A DNA stretch of 61,527 nucleotides from an uncultured Prevotellaceae bacterium (GCA_902774925.1 CACYKE010000060.1:1-61527), one strand, 5' to 3'. Shown: positions 26,142-35,408, numbered from the stretch's first letter. A program made the numbers and translations. Notes: generated by a model from the letters alone, not told the origin.

Positions 26142-26233
26142 CGTTTCTTGCTATTTGCCTGCAAAGATACAACAAAAATTCCACATGGAAAACTTTTTGC
26201 CGACAAATACCTAAAAATAATGATGATTAACGG

Positions 26234-26935
26234 TTAATGGTTATTGTTCAGAGGCTTCACGAATTTCATTTCGTGAAGGATGCGGTTCTGGCGTTTCAAC
26301 ATATAGGCCGAAGGACGGGCGGAATTGAAACGGCGCGGATTGGGCAACGTGGCAGCAATCAATGCACATTGAGCCTTGGTCAGTTTGTCGGCCGTCGTAC
26401 CGAAATGCCATTCTGCCACAGCATCAGCACCATAGATGCCGTCGCCCATCTCAACAGAATTGAGATAGACCTCCATGATGCGCTCCTTGGACCATACCAG
26501 TTCGATGAGCACGGTGAAATAAACCTCAAACCCCTTGCGCACCCACGAACGGCCCGGCCAGAGGAAGACATTCTTAGCGGTCTGCTGGGAGATAGTCGAT
26601 GCGCCAAGCTTGCGTTTCTCAGGGTGTTTCATGTTGCGCATGGCGGCATGCTCTATGGCTTTGTAGTCGAAGCCGTTATGCTCCAGAAAATGTGCATCCT
26701 CAGAGGCCATCACGGCTGTAGACAACGAGGGTGAGATATCCTCCAGCGGTACCCAGTGGTGGTGAAGCGTCATCGGCTGCCCTGCCCCAGCCTGTTGTGC
26801 CACACGGATGAACATGAGTGGTGTGAACCATACCGGCACCCATCGCAGTGCGACAACAGAAAAGATAGTGGAGGCAAAAAATGCCACCACTATCCATAGG
26901 ATTACTTTCTTAATAAAAGCGCGAATTTTCTTCAC
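26234..26935 (-). CDS. mtgA: Monofunctional biosynthetic peptidoglycan transglycosylase
   Basis: A GT51 glycosyltransferase that polymerises lipid II into glycan strands, with one N-terminal transmembrane helix (residues about 10-32) and 233 residues in all. The catalytic Glu lies in [19 protein letters not shown]; the second motif is [22 protein letters not shown]; the third is [28 protein letters not shown]. The absence of a transpeptidase domain separates it from class A PBPs. Its last codons and stop lie in a 7-base periodic stretch (GTTAAYG type, 26225-26245), so the extreme C-terminus was probably altered by repeat insertion. Confidence 0.93.
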   Translation of the reverse strand: MKKIRAFIKKVILWIVVAFFASTIFSVVALRWVPVWFTPLMFIRVAQQAGAGQPMTLHHHWVPLEDISPSLSTAVMASEDAHFLEHNGFDYKAIEHAAMRNMKHPEKRKLGASTISQQTAKNVFLWPGRSWVRKGFEVYFTVLIELVWSKERIMEVYLNSVEMGDGIYGADAVAEWHFGTTADKLTKAQCALIAATLPNPRRFNSARPSAYMLKRQNRILHEMKFVKPLNNNH

Positions 26936-26963
26936 GTCTTACTTTTCTTTCTCACATCAGACA

Positions 26964-27653
26964 TTATTTTGCCTGAGCATTGGCCTCGTTGATCATCTTC
27001 TGAGAGGCATACATGTAAACCTCAACGCGACGGTTCTGAGCCTTACCGGCAGCGGTAGAGTTGTCGGCAACGGGATTGTCCTCGCCATAACCCATCGTGC
27101 TGCGAATCTGATTGCTGGCAACACCGAGTGACAACAGATAACTTGTCACGGCCTGAGCACGCTGCTGAGAGAGCTCGAGGTTCTTCTGCTGGCTCTGAGC
27201 GGCAGTACTGTTCTTCCAACCGGCATTGTCGGTATAACCCTGAACGGCCACGTCGCAGTCGGCATTGTTCTTCAGCACGTTTGCAAACTGGAAGAGTGAA
27301 GACTTAGCCGTGCTGCTCAAAGTAGCACTACCTGTATTGAAGAGGATACCAGAATCGAAGGTCACCTTGACAGCCTGCAGACCGTTAGCATCGGTAACAC
27401 TCTCTACCTGAGCGTTCTTCACAGCCTCAGCCTCAGCCTTAGCCTTGTCCATCTTCTTACCAATAATGGCACCTGCACCAGCACCTACGGCACCACCTAC
27501 AGCAGCACCAATGGCTGTGTTACCAGCAATAGCACCAATAATACCACCAAGCACAGCACCACCACCAGCACCGATGGCTGCACCCTTCTGAGTGTTGTTA
27601 CAAGCAACAAGCAGTCCTACGCAGAGGAACAAAGAAATGATTTTTGTCTTCAT
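26964..27653 (-). CDS. OmpA-family lipoprotein with glycine-zipper domain
   Basis: A 229-residue lipoprotein: the lipobox LLVAC puts the acylated Cys at position 18. Residues about 24-68 are a glycine zipper (GAAIGAGGGAVLGGIIGAIAGN...) that may insert in or lie along a membrane. From about 95 follows an OmpA-like peptidoglycan-binding domain (FDSGILFNTGSATLSSTAKS, VQGYTDNAG, LSQQRAQAVTSYLLSLGV, NRRVEV). The architecture matches YiaD-type outer-membrane lipoproteins that anchor the envelope to the cell wall. It stands after mtgA on the same strand, 28 bases away. Confidence 0.85.
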   Translation of the reverse strand: MKTKIISLFLCVGLLVACNNTQKGAAIGAGGGAVLGGIIGAIAGNTAIGAAVGGAVGAGAGAIIGKKMDKAKAEAEAVKNAQVESVTDANGLQAVKVTFDSGILFNTGSATLSSTAKSSLFQFANVLKNNADCDVAVQGYTDNAGWKNSTAAQSQQKNLELSQQRAQAVTSYLLSLGVASNQIRSTMGYGEDNPVADNSTAAGKAQNRRVEVYMYASQKMINEANAQAK

Positions 27654-27711
27654 AATTGTTATCGTTTTTTAAGTGAAACATACAAATTTGGTGCAAATAT
27701 AAAAAATAATT

Positions 27712-27753
27712 CTCAATTCTCAATTGTCAATTATCAATTATTTTGTACCTTTG
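27712..27753 (+). promoter_or_regulatory. proS promoter embedded in a heptamer tandem array
   Basis: Four NTCAATT heptamers in tandem (27712-27739) lead into TACCTTTG (27746-27753). The -33 TTG (27724-27726) lies inside the array, so gain or loss of one heptamer would shift its spacing. Confidence 0.6.
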
Positions 27754-27783
27754 CAGCAAAATTTAAGAAAAAAGACAAAAATA

Positions 27784-29265
27784 ATGGCAAAAGAATTAAA
27801 AGATTTAACGAAAAGAGCTGATAATTACAGCCAATGGTACAACGATTTGGTGGTAAAGGCCGACCTCGCTGAGCAGAGTGCCGTGCGTGGATGTATGGTC
27901 ATCAAACCCTACGGCTATGCCATCTGGGAAAAGATGCAGCAGCAGCTGGACAAGATGTTCAAGGAAACGGGTGCACAGAACGCCTACTTCCCCTTACTTA
28001 TCCCGAAGTCGTTTCTGAGCCGTGAGGCCGAGCACGTAGAGGGCTTTGCCAAGGAGTGTGCCGTCGTCACCCACTATCGTCTGAAGGCTACTGAGGACAA
28101 GAGCGGTGTCGTTGTCGATCCTGCCGCCAAGCTGGAGGAAGAACTCATCATCCGTCCGACCTCAGAGACAATTATTTGGAACACCTATAAGAACTGGATT
28201 CAGTCATGGCGCGACCTGCCCCTGATGTGCAACCAGTGGTGTAACGTCATGCGCTGGGAGATGCGTACACGTCCGTTCCTGCGTACGTCGGAGTTCCTGT
28301 GGCAAGAGGGGCATACGGCTCACGCCACTCGCGAAGAAGCTGAAGAGGAAGCCAAGAAGATGCTGCACGTCTATGCTAAGTTCGCTGAGGAGTGGATGGC
28401 TGTTCCCGTGCTGCAGGGTGTGAAGAGTGAGACCGAGCGTTTTGCCGGTGCCCTCGACACTTACACCATAGAGGCCATGATGCAGGACGGTAAGGCACTG
28501 CAGAGCGGTACCTCCCACTTCCTGGGTCAGAACTTTGCTAAAGCTTTCGAGGTCACCTATCTAAATAAGGAGAACAATCCCGAATACGTCTGGGCAACTT
28601 CGTGGGGTGTCTCTACCCGACTCATTGGTGCACTCATCATGACCCACTCTGACGACAACGGTCTCGTACTGCCTCCGCGTCTGGCTCCTATCCAGGTGGT
28701 CATCATCCCCATCGCCACCAAGCCCGAGCAGTTGGAACAGGTCAACAAAGCCGTTACGCCTATCATCGACACGTTGCGCAAGGCAGGCATCAGCGTGAAG
28801 TTCGACGATGCCGACAACAAGCGTCCTGGCTTTAAATTTGCCGACTACGAGCTGAAGGGTGTTCCCGTTCGTTTGGTATTGGGTGCCCGCGACTTGAAGA
28901 ACGGTACCATCGAGGTGATGCGTCGTGACACACTCGAGAAGGAGACGCGCCCCATCGAAGGCATCGCAGAATATGTCGAGCAGCTGTTGGAAGACATCCA
29001 GAAGAACATCTTCGAGAAAGCCCGCAAGTATCGCGACGAGCGCGTTTACGAGTGCGACAACTACGAGGAGTTCAAGGAGAAGGTGAAGGACGGCGGTTTC
29101 TTCCTCTGCCACTGGGACGGCACGGCCGAGACCGAGGCTCAGATCAAGGAAGAGACGCAGGCTACCATCCGTTGCGTGCCCTTTGCCTACGAGCAGACGC
29201 CCGGCACCGACATGGTCAGCGGCAAACCTGCCAAATACCGCGTCATCATCGCCCGCAGTTATTAA
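27784..29265 (+). CDS. proS: Prolyl-tRNA synthetase
   Basis: A class II synthetase charging tRNA-Pro, 493 residues from the ATG at 27784, the usual length of the short archaeal/eukaryotic-type ProS with no INS editing domain. Recognisable parts are [23 protein letters not shown] at the start, motif 2 ([34 protein letters not shown]), and motif 3 near [34 protein letters not shown], then the anticodon-binding domain and the C-terminal Tyr (IARSY) typical of this type. The frame is open 20 codons further upstream, but that covers the promoter. Confidence 0.95.
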   Translation: MAKELKDLTKRADNYSQWYNDLVVKADLAEQSAVRGCMVIKPYGYAIWEKMQQQLDKMFKETGAQNAYFPLLIPKSFLSREAEHVEGFAKECAVVTHYRLKATEDKSGVVVDPAAKLEEELIIRPTSETIIWNTYKNWIQSWRDLPLMCNQWCNVMRWEMRTRPFLRTSEFLWQEGHTAHATREEAEEEAKKMLHVYAKFAEEWMAVPVLQGVKSETERFAGALDTYTIEAMMQDGKALQSGTSHFLGQNFAKAFEVTYLNKENNPEYVWATSWGVSTRLIGALIMTHSDDNGLVLPPRLAPIQVVIIPIATKPEQLEQVNKAVTPIIDTLRKAGISVKFDDADNKRPGFKFADYELKGVPVRLVLGARDLKNGTIEVMRRDTLEKETRPIEGIAEYVEQLLEDIQKNIFEKARKYRDERVYECDNYEEFKEKVKDGGFFLCHWDGTAETEAQIKEETQATIRCVPFAYEQTPGTDMVSGKPAKYRVIIARSY

Positions 29266-29269
29266 GCAG

Positions 29270-29348
29270 AATAAGTGCCACTTATCGCGCGATAAGTGGC
29301 TCTTAACAAATAATAAGTGGCACTTAAATTTCAATAAGTGCCACTTAA
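29270..29348. repeat. AAGTGSCACTT palindrome array, copy 2
   Basis: Lies in the 96-base gap between the convergent genes proS and rprY. Units are AATAAGTGCCACTTAT (29270-29285), GATAAGTGGCTCTTA (from about 29291), AATAAGTGGCACTTA (29312-29326) and AATAAGTGCCACTTAAT (about 29333-29349). The first three copy the order of units at 2105-2163. The first two form a 14-bp stem with one mismatch, which may serve as a two-way terminator. Confidence 0.75.
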
Positions 29349-29361
29349 TTATATACTCTTG

Positions 29362-30060
29362 TTATTCTGCGTCTGGGGTGATAAGTTTGTAACCCTTGCC
29401 GTGGATGTTGATGATTTCAATTTGCGGGTCATCCTTCAGATGCTTGCGCAGCTTGGTGATGTAGACATCCATCGAGCGGGCATTGAAGTAGTTGTCGTCA
29501 ATCCAAATGGTTTTCAGGGCGAAGTCGCGCTGGAGAATCTCGTTGGAATGGCTGCAAAGCAGAGCCAGCAGCTCGTTCTCCTTCGTGGTGAGCTTGGTCT
29601 GTTTCTCACCGATGGCGAGCAGCTGCTTCTGGGTATCGAAGGTGAAGCGGCCAATGTGATAGACTGAGCTCTCGCGGTTTTTCTTGCCACGTACACGGCG
29701 CAGAATAGCTTCTACACGGAATACGAGCTCTTCCATTGAGAAAGGCTTGGTGATATAGTCGTCGGCACCAATCTTGAATCCTTCGAGGATATCCTCCTTG
29801 AGCGTCTTGGCGGTAAGGAAGATGATGGGGATGTCGGGATTGGCCTGACGGATTTCCTGAGCAAGCGTGAAGCCGTCCTTCTTGGGCATCATCACGTCGA
29901 GCACACAAATGTCAAACTTGGTCTTGAGGAATGCCTTGTAGCCAGCCTCGCCATCGGGACAGAGTTCGGCCACATAGCCTTTAGCTGCCAAATACTCGCG
30001 TAACAGCATTCCGAGGTTCTCGTCGTCTTCGCAAAGAAGAATTTTCAGTTTGTCGTCCAT
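29362..30060 (-). CDS. rprY: Two-component response regulator RprY
   Basis: A 232-residue OmpR/PhoB-type regulator. The receiver domain (residues 1-120) has the acidic pair CEDDE near the start, the phospho-acceptor Asp in FDICVLDVMMPKKDGF, and the Lys in PIIFLTAKTLKED. The C-terminal winged helix (IGRFTFDTQKQLLAI...LLALLCSHSNEILQRDFALKTIW...YFNARSMDVYITKLRKHLKDDPQIEIINIHGKGYKL) binds DNA. It closely resembles Bacteroides RprY, which responds to stress through its partner kinase. It lies 47 bases after rprX on the same strand. Confidence 0.9.
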   Translation of the reverse strand: MDDKLKILLCEDDENLGMLLREYLAAKGYVAELCPDGEAGYKAFLKTKFDICVLDVMMPKKDGFTLAQEIRQANPDIPIIFLTAKTLKEDILEGFKIGADDYITKPFSMEELVFRVEAILRRVRGKKNRESSVYHIGRFTFDTQKQLLAIGEKQTKLTTKENELLALLCSHSNEILQRDFALKTIWIDDNYFNARSMDVYITKLRKHLKDDPQIEIINIHGKGYKLITPDAE

Positions 30061-30107
30061 AATTCTAAATTTTTGTGGGGTTATTAATGAATTTGTTTAT
30101 TATTGTA

Positions 30108-31679
30108 TCACTTGTTATTTTCAGCATCTTCGTCTAATACGGGCAGACTGATAGTAAACTTGGTTCCCTTACCCAGCTCGCTCTCGACCTTGATATTGCC
30201 TTGATGAAGGTCGACAACTTTCTTGACATAGGCCAGACCTAAGCCGAATCCCTTGACGTCGTGTTTGTTACCCGTGTGGACACGATAGAACTTGTCGAAG
30301 ATTTTCTTGACATTCTCCTTCTTGATGCCCTGCCCTGTGTCACGAATGGAGAGACAGAGATGCTTATGCTCGTCGTTCCACGTGCGTAGATAGATGTCGA
30401 TGGGTTCGTCAGGCTTGCGATACTTCACGGCATTGTCCATCAGGTTGGTAATGGCATTCTGGAAGTGTACTTCGTCGACGAAGATGGCAGAATCGACAGC
30501 TTCTATCTCGGTGTATATCTTGCCTCCCGTGTGTTCGACACGCAGGGAGAAAGTCTGGGCAATCTGCTCGACCATTTCGTTGAGGTCCAGTTCCTTACGC
30601 TTAAATACCACGCTCTTTTTGTCGAACATCGACATCTGGAGTACCTTTTCGACGAGGAAGCGTAAGCGTTTTGACTCGTCGCCAATAATACTACCAAGAT
30701 GCTTGGTCATCTGCTCGGTCTTAGGCACGCTCTCGTCGTTCATCATCTGTGCAGCCAGCGAGATGGAGGCAATAGGAGTCTTTAGCTCGTGGGTCATATT
30801 GTTGATAAAGTCGTTCTTTATCTCAGAATAGCGTTTCTGACGGAAGATAACCACAATTGTGAAGAGGAAGGTGATAAGCAGTACGATGGTGAAGATAATG
30901 CTGGGAATCATGAACCGGACGCTGGAGAAGATGTAGCTGCTCATTTCAGGGAAATGCACCTTGACAACACCCATCTTCGACTGAGGATCGTTTTGGAAGA
31001 GATACTGCGTGTAAGCGTATTTCTCACCTTTTTCCGAATAGTCGGGACAACGATAAACTTCACGACCATCGGTGGTCGACACAGTAAAGTGGTATGGAAT
31101 GTTGATACCGTTATTGGCCAGTTCCTGACGAATATCGTTGTCAAGCATTCGGAAATTAATGCGCTCTTGCAGGGGTTTGTCGCTGGCAGTATACAATATA
31201 TTATATACCACCTCGTCGAGCAGACCTTTCTGATAGACATAACGGTTGCGGACTATTTCCTGCATGGACTTGGCTGCATCGACCAGCGAATTCTTGTCCT
31301 TACGCAGAATCATGGCCTTGGGAATGCTGGAAGGCTTCAACTCGAACGTCTTCAGCTGGAACGAGGAATAGACAGTACCATCGTCAGCGGCAACGGCAAA
31401 CTGATGGGAATGTTTAATAGAACCCAGTCCGTCGCTGAAAACGGAGTCCTGCTGATAGGCACGGCGCTCGGTTTCCTTGATGTCTTTTTCCAAATAGCGT
31501 GCGGTCTCATTAACCTCCAGATGGTGGGATGCCTGATAGAGACTGCGGTTGACACTCTCGTCGAACTGCTCTTTCTTCATCTTAACCATCTCCTCGACAT
31601 AGGAGAACTGAAGATAGAGCAGCGCCAGGAATGAAAATCCCATAATGATGGCAATGGCCCAAATAGTAGACTTCTTCAT
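30108..31679 (-). CDS. rprX: Sensor histidine kinase RprX
   Basis: A 523-residue membrane kinase. A transmembrane helix at residues 7-26 and a second at about 260-285 flank a periplasmic sensor region of roughly 230 residues. The dimerisation domain carries the phospho-acceptor His in NNMTHELKTPIASISLAAQMM. The ATPase domain has an N box (NLMDNAVKYRK), a G1 box (SIRDTGQGIKKENVKKIFDKFYRV) and a G2 box (GFGLGLAYVKKVVDLHQGNIKVES). It is encoded before its regulator rprY. The start ATG lies only 8 bases from the TATCTTTG box, so the message is probably close to leaderless. Confidence 0.9.
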   Translation of the reverse strand: MKKSTIWAIAIIMGFSFLALLYLQFSYVEEMVKMKKEQFDESVNRSLYQASHHLEVNETARYLEKDIKETERRAYQQDSVFSDGLGSIKHSHQFAVAADDGTVYSSFQLKTFELKPSSIPKAMILRKDKNSLVDAAKSMQEIVRNRYVYQKGLLDEVVYNILYTASDKPLQERINFRMLDNDIRQELANNGINIPYHFTVSTTDGREVYRCPDYSEKGEKYAYTQYLFQNDPQSKMGVVKVHFPEMSSYIFSSVRFMIPSIIFTIVLLITFLFTIVVIFRQKRYSEIKNDFINNMTHELKTPIASISLAAQMMNDESVPKTEQMTKHLGSIIGDESKRLRFLVEKVLQMSMFDKKSVVFKRKELDLNEMVEQIAQTFSLRVEHTGGKIYTEIEAVDSAIFVDEVHFQNAITNLMDNAVKYRKPDEPIDIYLRTWNDEHKHLCLSIRDTGQGIKKENVKKIFDKFYRVHTGNKHDVKGFGLGLAYVKKVVDLHQGNIKVESELGKGTKFTISLPVLDEDAENNK

Positions 31680-31687
31680 ATCGAGTG

Positions 31688-31695
31688 CAAAGATA
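31688..31695 (-). promoter_or_regulatory. -7 box of the rprXY promoter
   Basis: TATCTTTG reads on the minus strand from 31695 to 31688, 8 bases before the rprX ATG. No clean TTTG is seen at the expected -33 position. Confidence 0.5.
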
Positions 31696-31792
31696 GCATA
31701 TATTTCGATACGAAGAAGTCTTTTAGTTAATTATTTCCGTTAAATTTAACGAGTTTAACAAAAAATATATAGTTTAGTTCTGTATATTTAAT

Positions 31793-34213
31793 TTAAAAAT
31801 GTATATTTAAATCCATTCCGAACTGAATAGGATTACCTCGCTGGGCAAAATAGCGCGTACCTCCGGCAGCACTACTCTGTACGGCAAAGGTATTATAGTG
31901 CGTGTCGGTCAGGTTGCGTCCCCAAAGGGAAACAACAACGGGACCAAAGTCGTAGTCGGCATGGACGCCCAGCAAAGCATAGAACTTCTGGGCGTATGTG
32001 TTGGCTTCGTCCCACCACGTCTTACCTTGACCAGCGACATTAGCACCAATGGTGAACTGCCTGATATGATAGTCGGCCATAGCGCTGAACGCGTGCTTGG
32101 GCACAAAGGGAACGTAATTGTCTTTGTATGTATCATATTCGTCGAACTTGGCATTGGTGAAGCTGTAAGTAACGGCCCAGTCCAGAGAATTGTCCAACAA
32201 ACGTCCGCGAAGTGATGTTTCCAGTCCACAAGAGTGACTCTTACCCGCATTGACCATCATACGACCATAGTTGCTGTTGGGCTCCATGATGGACAGTTGC
32301 TGATTGCGAATCTGCATATAATAGAGCGCGAGGTCGAAATGTAACAGATTGTCGAAGAGGTTCAGGTGCGTACCCAACTCGTAGTTCCACGATTCCTCAG
32401 GCTTGTAACTGATGGTTTCCTCAATGGCGTCGTAGTCGGTGGCAGTATGTTCCACATCGTAATCGCCACGCATAGCATCCTGCTGGTGGGCATTGAGTTC
32501 GGTCTGAAGAACGTCCGAGAACATCTGGATGTTGAAACCTCCGACGCGGTAACCCTTTGACACCAGAGCGTAGACGTTGCCAAGATTCTCACCAAGGAAA
32601 TAAGTCAACCCTATCTTGGGCAACAACTGGGTGTAGGTCTTCGAGCGATTGTCGACTACGTGTGAGGTAAGATGATAGGTGGCCTGACGCTCGGCGGTAC
32701 CACCCGTCATATTCATATAGGCAAGGGCGTCGTACTCAATCTTCACCTTATCTATATTAAGACGCAGGCCAAGGGTAAGCTTCAAACGATTGGTCAACAG
32801 GATATTTGACTCATGGAAGGCAGCGAGCGTATAGGAAGGAGTCTTGAATGACTCAGGGACAGCCATCTCAGCACTCATTGTCACACCGGCAATGGCTTTC
32901 TGCACAGCTGCTTCAGCAGCAGCAGCGGCCTGTTTTTCAGCTACAGCCTGAGGCATGCCCTGAGCAATCATCTGCTCAAGCATCTGCTGATACATACGCG
33001 GATACATGGACTGACGCATAGCTCCCTGCATAGCATTCGTAATGGCATTACCAATAGGACCTGTGATGGCGTCGCCAAAATACACGGGAGCATCGGTACG
33101 GAGCCACTGGTAGGAACCATAAATTCCTGTGGCATGCTGCCAACGGCTTTTATCATGAGAACGGAGTACGAACTCCTGCGTCAGGGCGTTCATCTTCTGG
33201 CGCTGTTCCAATTGCAGATAGTCGGGCGTCATGTAGTCCTGATCCATCAGCATGCGGTCTTGCAGGAACTGATAACTTGTAGTCGAGGTAAAGAGCAGGT
33301 TATCCATATCGTAGCTGATGGTGAGACCTGTGTTCACCATGTTACGCTTATAGCCATTCATGATAGTGGTGGCAGGGTCCTCGACATCAAGGCTATAGGG
33401 CTTTACCGAACTTTCGGGCATAGGCTGAAACTCGCCATAGCCAAAACCATTCTGGTTCACCCATTGGTAATCAACGGTCAGATCGAATTTTAACTTTTGA
33501 GTGGGCGCATAAATCAGTCTAGCCTTGCCTCCTGCCTCAAGGCTCTTGTCGTTACGCTCATCGAAATTCTGGTTTTTGAAAAAGCCTTTTAAACCGCTAT
33601 AGAAACCAGCAACGCTGAAAGCCAGCTTGTCGCTGGGACGATGGTAATGAGCCACCTCAACGTTACGCCAAAGACCTGTACCAATGCCCAAGCGGATATC
33701 TGAGCCCTGATAATTCATGGGGTTCTTTGAGTAGATACGCACTAACCCACCCTCAGTATTCTGACCATAGAGCGTTCCCTGTGGGCCACGAAGGATGTCG
33801 ACGCGATCCAACATGTAAAAATGGTTATTGAAAGCAGCCTTCGACATCAAAGGAATATTGTCGTAATAAACACCAACGGCTGGGTTGTTGATGCGCGAGC
33901 CTATGCCACGCATATACATAGAAGAAGTAAGACGCGAGCCATAGGCTGGCATAGAGAACGAGGGAACATATTGCGACAGCTGACTAAGGTCGCGGACATT
34001 GAGTTGCTGCATCTGTTCACTACCGAAGACAGAACTGCTGAGGGGTTGTAAGCGCAAGCGCGTCTGCTCCTTTGGCTGAGCCACAACAACAACTTCGTCC
34101 AAATCCACAACACGGGAGGTATCGCTGACAACTTCCGATACAACACCTGCAATACCTTTCATACAGAAAAGTATTGCTGAAAATAAGAGGTATATTCTTT
34201 TCATTTCAAACAT
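31793..34213 (-). CDS. TonB-dependent outer-membrane receptor
   Basis: About 800 residues. A signal peptide (IYLLFSAILFCMKGIAGV) is followed by a plug domain (LDEVVVVAQPKEQTRLRLQPLSSSVFGSEQM, MYMRGIGSRINNPAVGVYYDNIP, DILRGPQGTLYGQNTEGG) and a 22-strand-type barrel ending in an aromatic residue (LNIHF). There is no carboxypeptidase-like N-terminal domain and no SusD-like neighbour, so it is more like siderophore, heme or cobalamin receptors than a SusC glycan importer. An Ala/Met/Gln-rich insertion near residues 380-460 is unusual for a barrel loop. The start may be the ATG at 34213 or at 34204. A TACCTTTG box lies at 34239-34232. Confidence 0.88.
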   Translation of the reverse strand: MFEMKRIYLLFSAILFCMKGIAGVVSEVVSDTSRVVDLDEVVVVAQPKEQTRLRLQPLSSSVFGSEQMQQLNVRDLSQLSQYVPSFSMPAYGSRLTSSMYMRGIGSRINNPAVGVYYDNIPLMSKAAFNNHFYMLDRVDILRGPQGTLYGQNTEGGLVRIYSKNPMNYQGSDIRLGIGTGLWRNVEVAHYHRPSDKLAFSVAGFYSGLKGFFKNQNFDERNDKSLEAGGKARLIYAPTQKLKFDLTVDYQWVNQNGFGYGEFQPMPESSVKPYSLDVEDPATTIMNGYKRNMVNTGLTISYDMDNLLFTSTTSYQFLQDRMLMDQDYMTPDYLQLEQRQKMNALTQEFVLRSHDKSRWQHATGIYGSYQWLRTDAPVYFGDAITGPIGNAITNAMQGAMRQSMYPRMYQQMLEQMIAQGMPQAVAEKQAAAAAEAAVQKAIAGVTMSAEMAVPESFKTPSYTLAAFHESNILLTNRLKLTLGLRLNIDKVKIEYDALAYMNMTGGTAERQATYHLTSHVVDNRSKTYTQLLPKIGLTYFLGENLGNVYALVSKGYRVGGFNIQMFSDVLQTELNAHQQDAMRGDYDVEHTATDYDAIEETISYKPEESWNYELGTHLNLFDNLLHFDLALYYMQIRNQQLSIMEPNSNYGRMMVNAGKSHSCGLETSLRGRLLDNSLDWAVTYSFTNAKFDEYDTYKDNYVPFVPKHAFSAMADYHIRQFTIGANVAGQGKTWWDEANTYAQKFYALLGVHADYDFGPVVVSLWGRNLTDTHYNTFAVQSSAAGGTRYFAQRGNPIQFGMDLNIHF

Positions 34214-34416
34214 AATTTTAATTTACGACTGCAAAGGTACAATTATTTTCAAAGACCCACAATCCATATTAATGGGGATTTTACACTTTCAGGTATGATA
34301 AAGAAGTTATTTCTTAAGATAAATCAATTTTTCAATCGTTTGCGCAAAGGATTTTAAGGAAAAACAAGAATTGTGTGGGCGCACAAAAAATATTTTTGTA
34401 ATTAAATGATAAAATG

Positions 34417-34448
34417 TTTGCAGGTTAACAAAAAAAGTCGTAAATTTG
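34417..34448 (+). promoter_or_regulatory. Strong promoter of a probable small RNA
   Basis: TTTG (34417-34420), 20 bases, TAAATTTG (34441-34448). No start codon with a usable frame follows, and a terminator-like hairpin comes about 60 bases later. Confidence 0.6.
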
Positions 34449-34451
34449 CAC

Positions 34452-34545
34452 CGTTATCCTGAAAACAATCTTTTTACCTTAAAAGGACTAATACCTATTG
34501 AAGATATAGAGCGGTTGCCTGTGAGGGTCACCGCTTTATTATTTC
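34452..34545 (+). ncRNA. Candidate small non-coding RNA
   Basis: A short transcription unit of roughly 95 bases in the 556-base gap between the TonB receptor and rplU. It begins just after a consensus promoter and ends at a hairpin with arms AGCGGT (34510-34515) and ACCGCT (34530-34535), followed by a T-rich tail. It contains no open frame of useful length. It is not a signal recognition particle RNA or tmRNA by any motif I can see. Bacteroidales-1 and similar Rfam motifs are defined by the same promoter-to-terminator layout, but I cannot test a match. It could instead be an attenuated leader of rplU, although that gene appears to have its own -7 box at 34672-34679. Confidence 0.5.
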
Positions 34546-34671
34546 AAAAAAATTGATATTGCTATCCGTTTTTCATCCTTATATATATAATAAGGTATTG
34601 ATATAAGTTAATAAATCATAATTAAACAGGGATTACCCATGACAAACACCTGCTGTTTCATAATTTTTTAG

Positions 34672-34769
34672 TAATTTTGCGGCCGATTTAGTCCGTGGTG
34701 GCTCAATAAAGTGGTTGCACGAAGCGACACGCCATGCGGAAAAACCCGTTAAACAATTAATAAACAACA
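34672..34769 (+). promoter_or_regulatory. rplU -7 box and structured leader
   Basis: TAATTTTG (34672-34679) is followed by about 90 bases before the rplU ATG. In the leader CCGTGGTGGC (from about 34693) can pair loosely with GCCATGCGG (about 34731-34739). Autoregulatory leaders are known for several ribosomal proteins; here the role is inference. Confidence 0.4.
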
Positions 34770-35087
34770 ATGTACGCAATTGTAGAAATCAACGGTCAAC
34801 AGTTCAAGGCAGAGCAGGGAAAGAAGCTCTTTATCAACCACATGAAGGATGTGGAAGCCGGTAAAACTGTTGAATTCGACAAGGTACTGCTTGTCGACAA
34901 TGAAGGTTCAGTACAGGTAGGTGCACCCACCGTAAGCGGTGCAAAGGTAGTATGCGAAGTGGTTAATCCGCTCGTAAAGGGTGAGAAGGTTATCGTTTTC
35001 AAGATGAAGCGTCGTAAGGACTCTCGTAAGCGCAACGGTCACCGTCAGCAGTACACCCAGGTAGAAGTTAAATCAGTAATCGCTTAA
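34770..35087 (+). CDS. rplU: 50S ribosomal protein L21
   Basis: A 105-residue protein matching L21: [25 protein letters not shown] at the start, and a C-terminal rRNA-binding tail [28 protein letters not shown]. The length is normal. It heads the conserved pair rplU-rpmA with a gap of 19 bases. Confidence 0.97.
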   Translation: MYAIVEINGQQFKAEQGKKLFINHMKDVEAGKTVEFDKVLLVDNEGSVQVGAPTVSGAKVVCEVVNPLVKGEKVIVFKMKRRKDSRKRNGHRQQYTQVEVKSVIA

Positions 35088-35106
35088 AACGTAGGAGGAA
35101 CAAGTA

Positions 35107-35364
35107 ATGGCACATAAAAAAGGTGTAGGTAGTTCTAAGAACGGACGCGAGTCAGCAGCTCAGCGACTTGGCGTTAAGATTTTCGGCGGTCAGAAAGTTG
35201 TTGCTGGTAACATCATCGTTCGCCAGCGTGGATCTAAGCACAACGCAGGCAACAACGTAGCTATGGGTAAGGACGATACTCTGTATGCACTCGTTGACGG
35301 AACAGTTCAGTTCCACAAGGGCAAGCGCGACAAGAGTGTTGTATCAGTAATTCCTGAAGCATAA
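35107..35364 (+). CDS. rpmA: 50S ribosomal protein L27
   Basis: An 85-residue protein with the L27 N-terminus [29 protein letters not shown], which reaches the peptidyl transferase centre, and the internal motif [30 protein letters not shown]. The start is preceded by GTAGGAGGAACAAGTA, a full Shine-Dalgarno sequence. That is noteworthy because most genes here have AT-rich leaders without one. Confidence 0.97.
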   Translation: MAHKKGVGSSKNGRESAAQRLGVKIFGGQKVVAGNIIVRQRGSKHNAGNNVAMGKDDTLYALVDGTVQFHKGKRDKSVVSVIPEA

Positions 35365-35408
35365 GGCCGAAGAGAACAAACAACAATAATTTATTCCAAA
35401 CAAACAAT

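Noticed and set aside
28561-29334. A 257-codon minus-strand frame across proS
   Set aside because: It is a long shadow on the opposite strand of proS; its Leu/Val/Asp-rich composition follows from the codons of the real gene.
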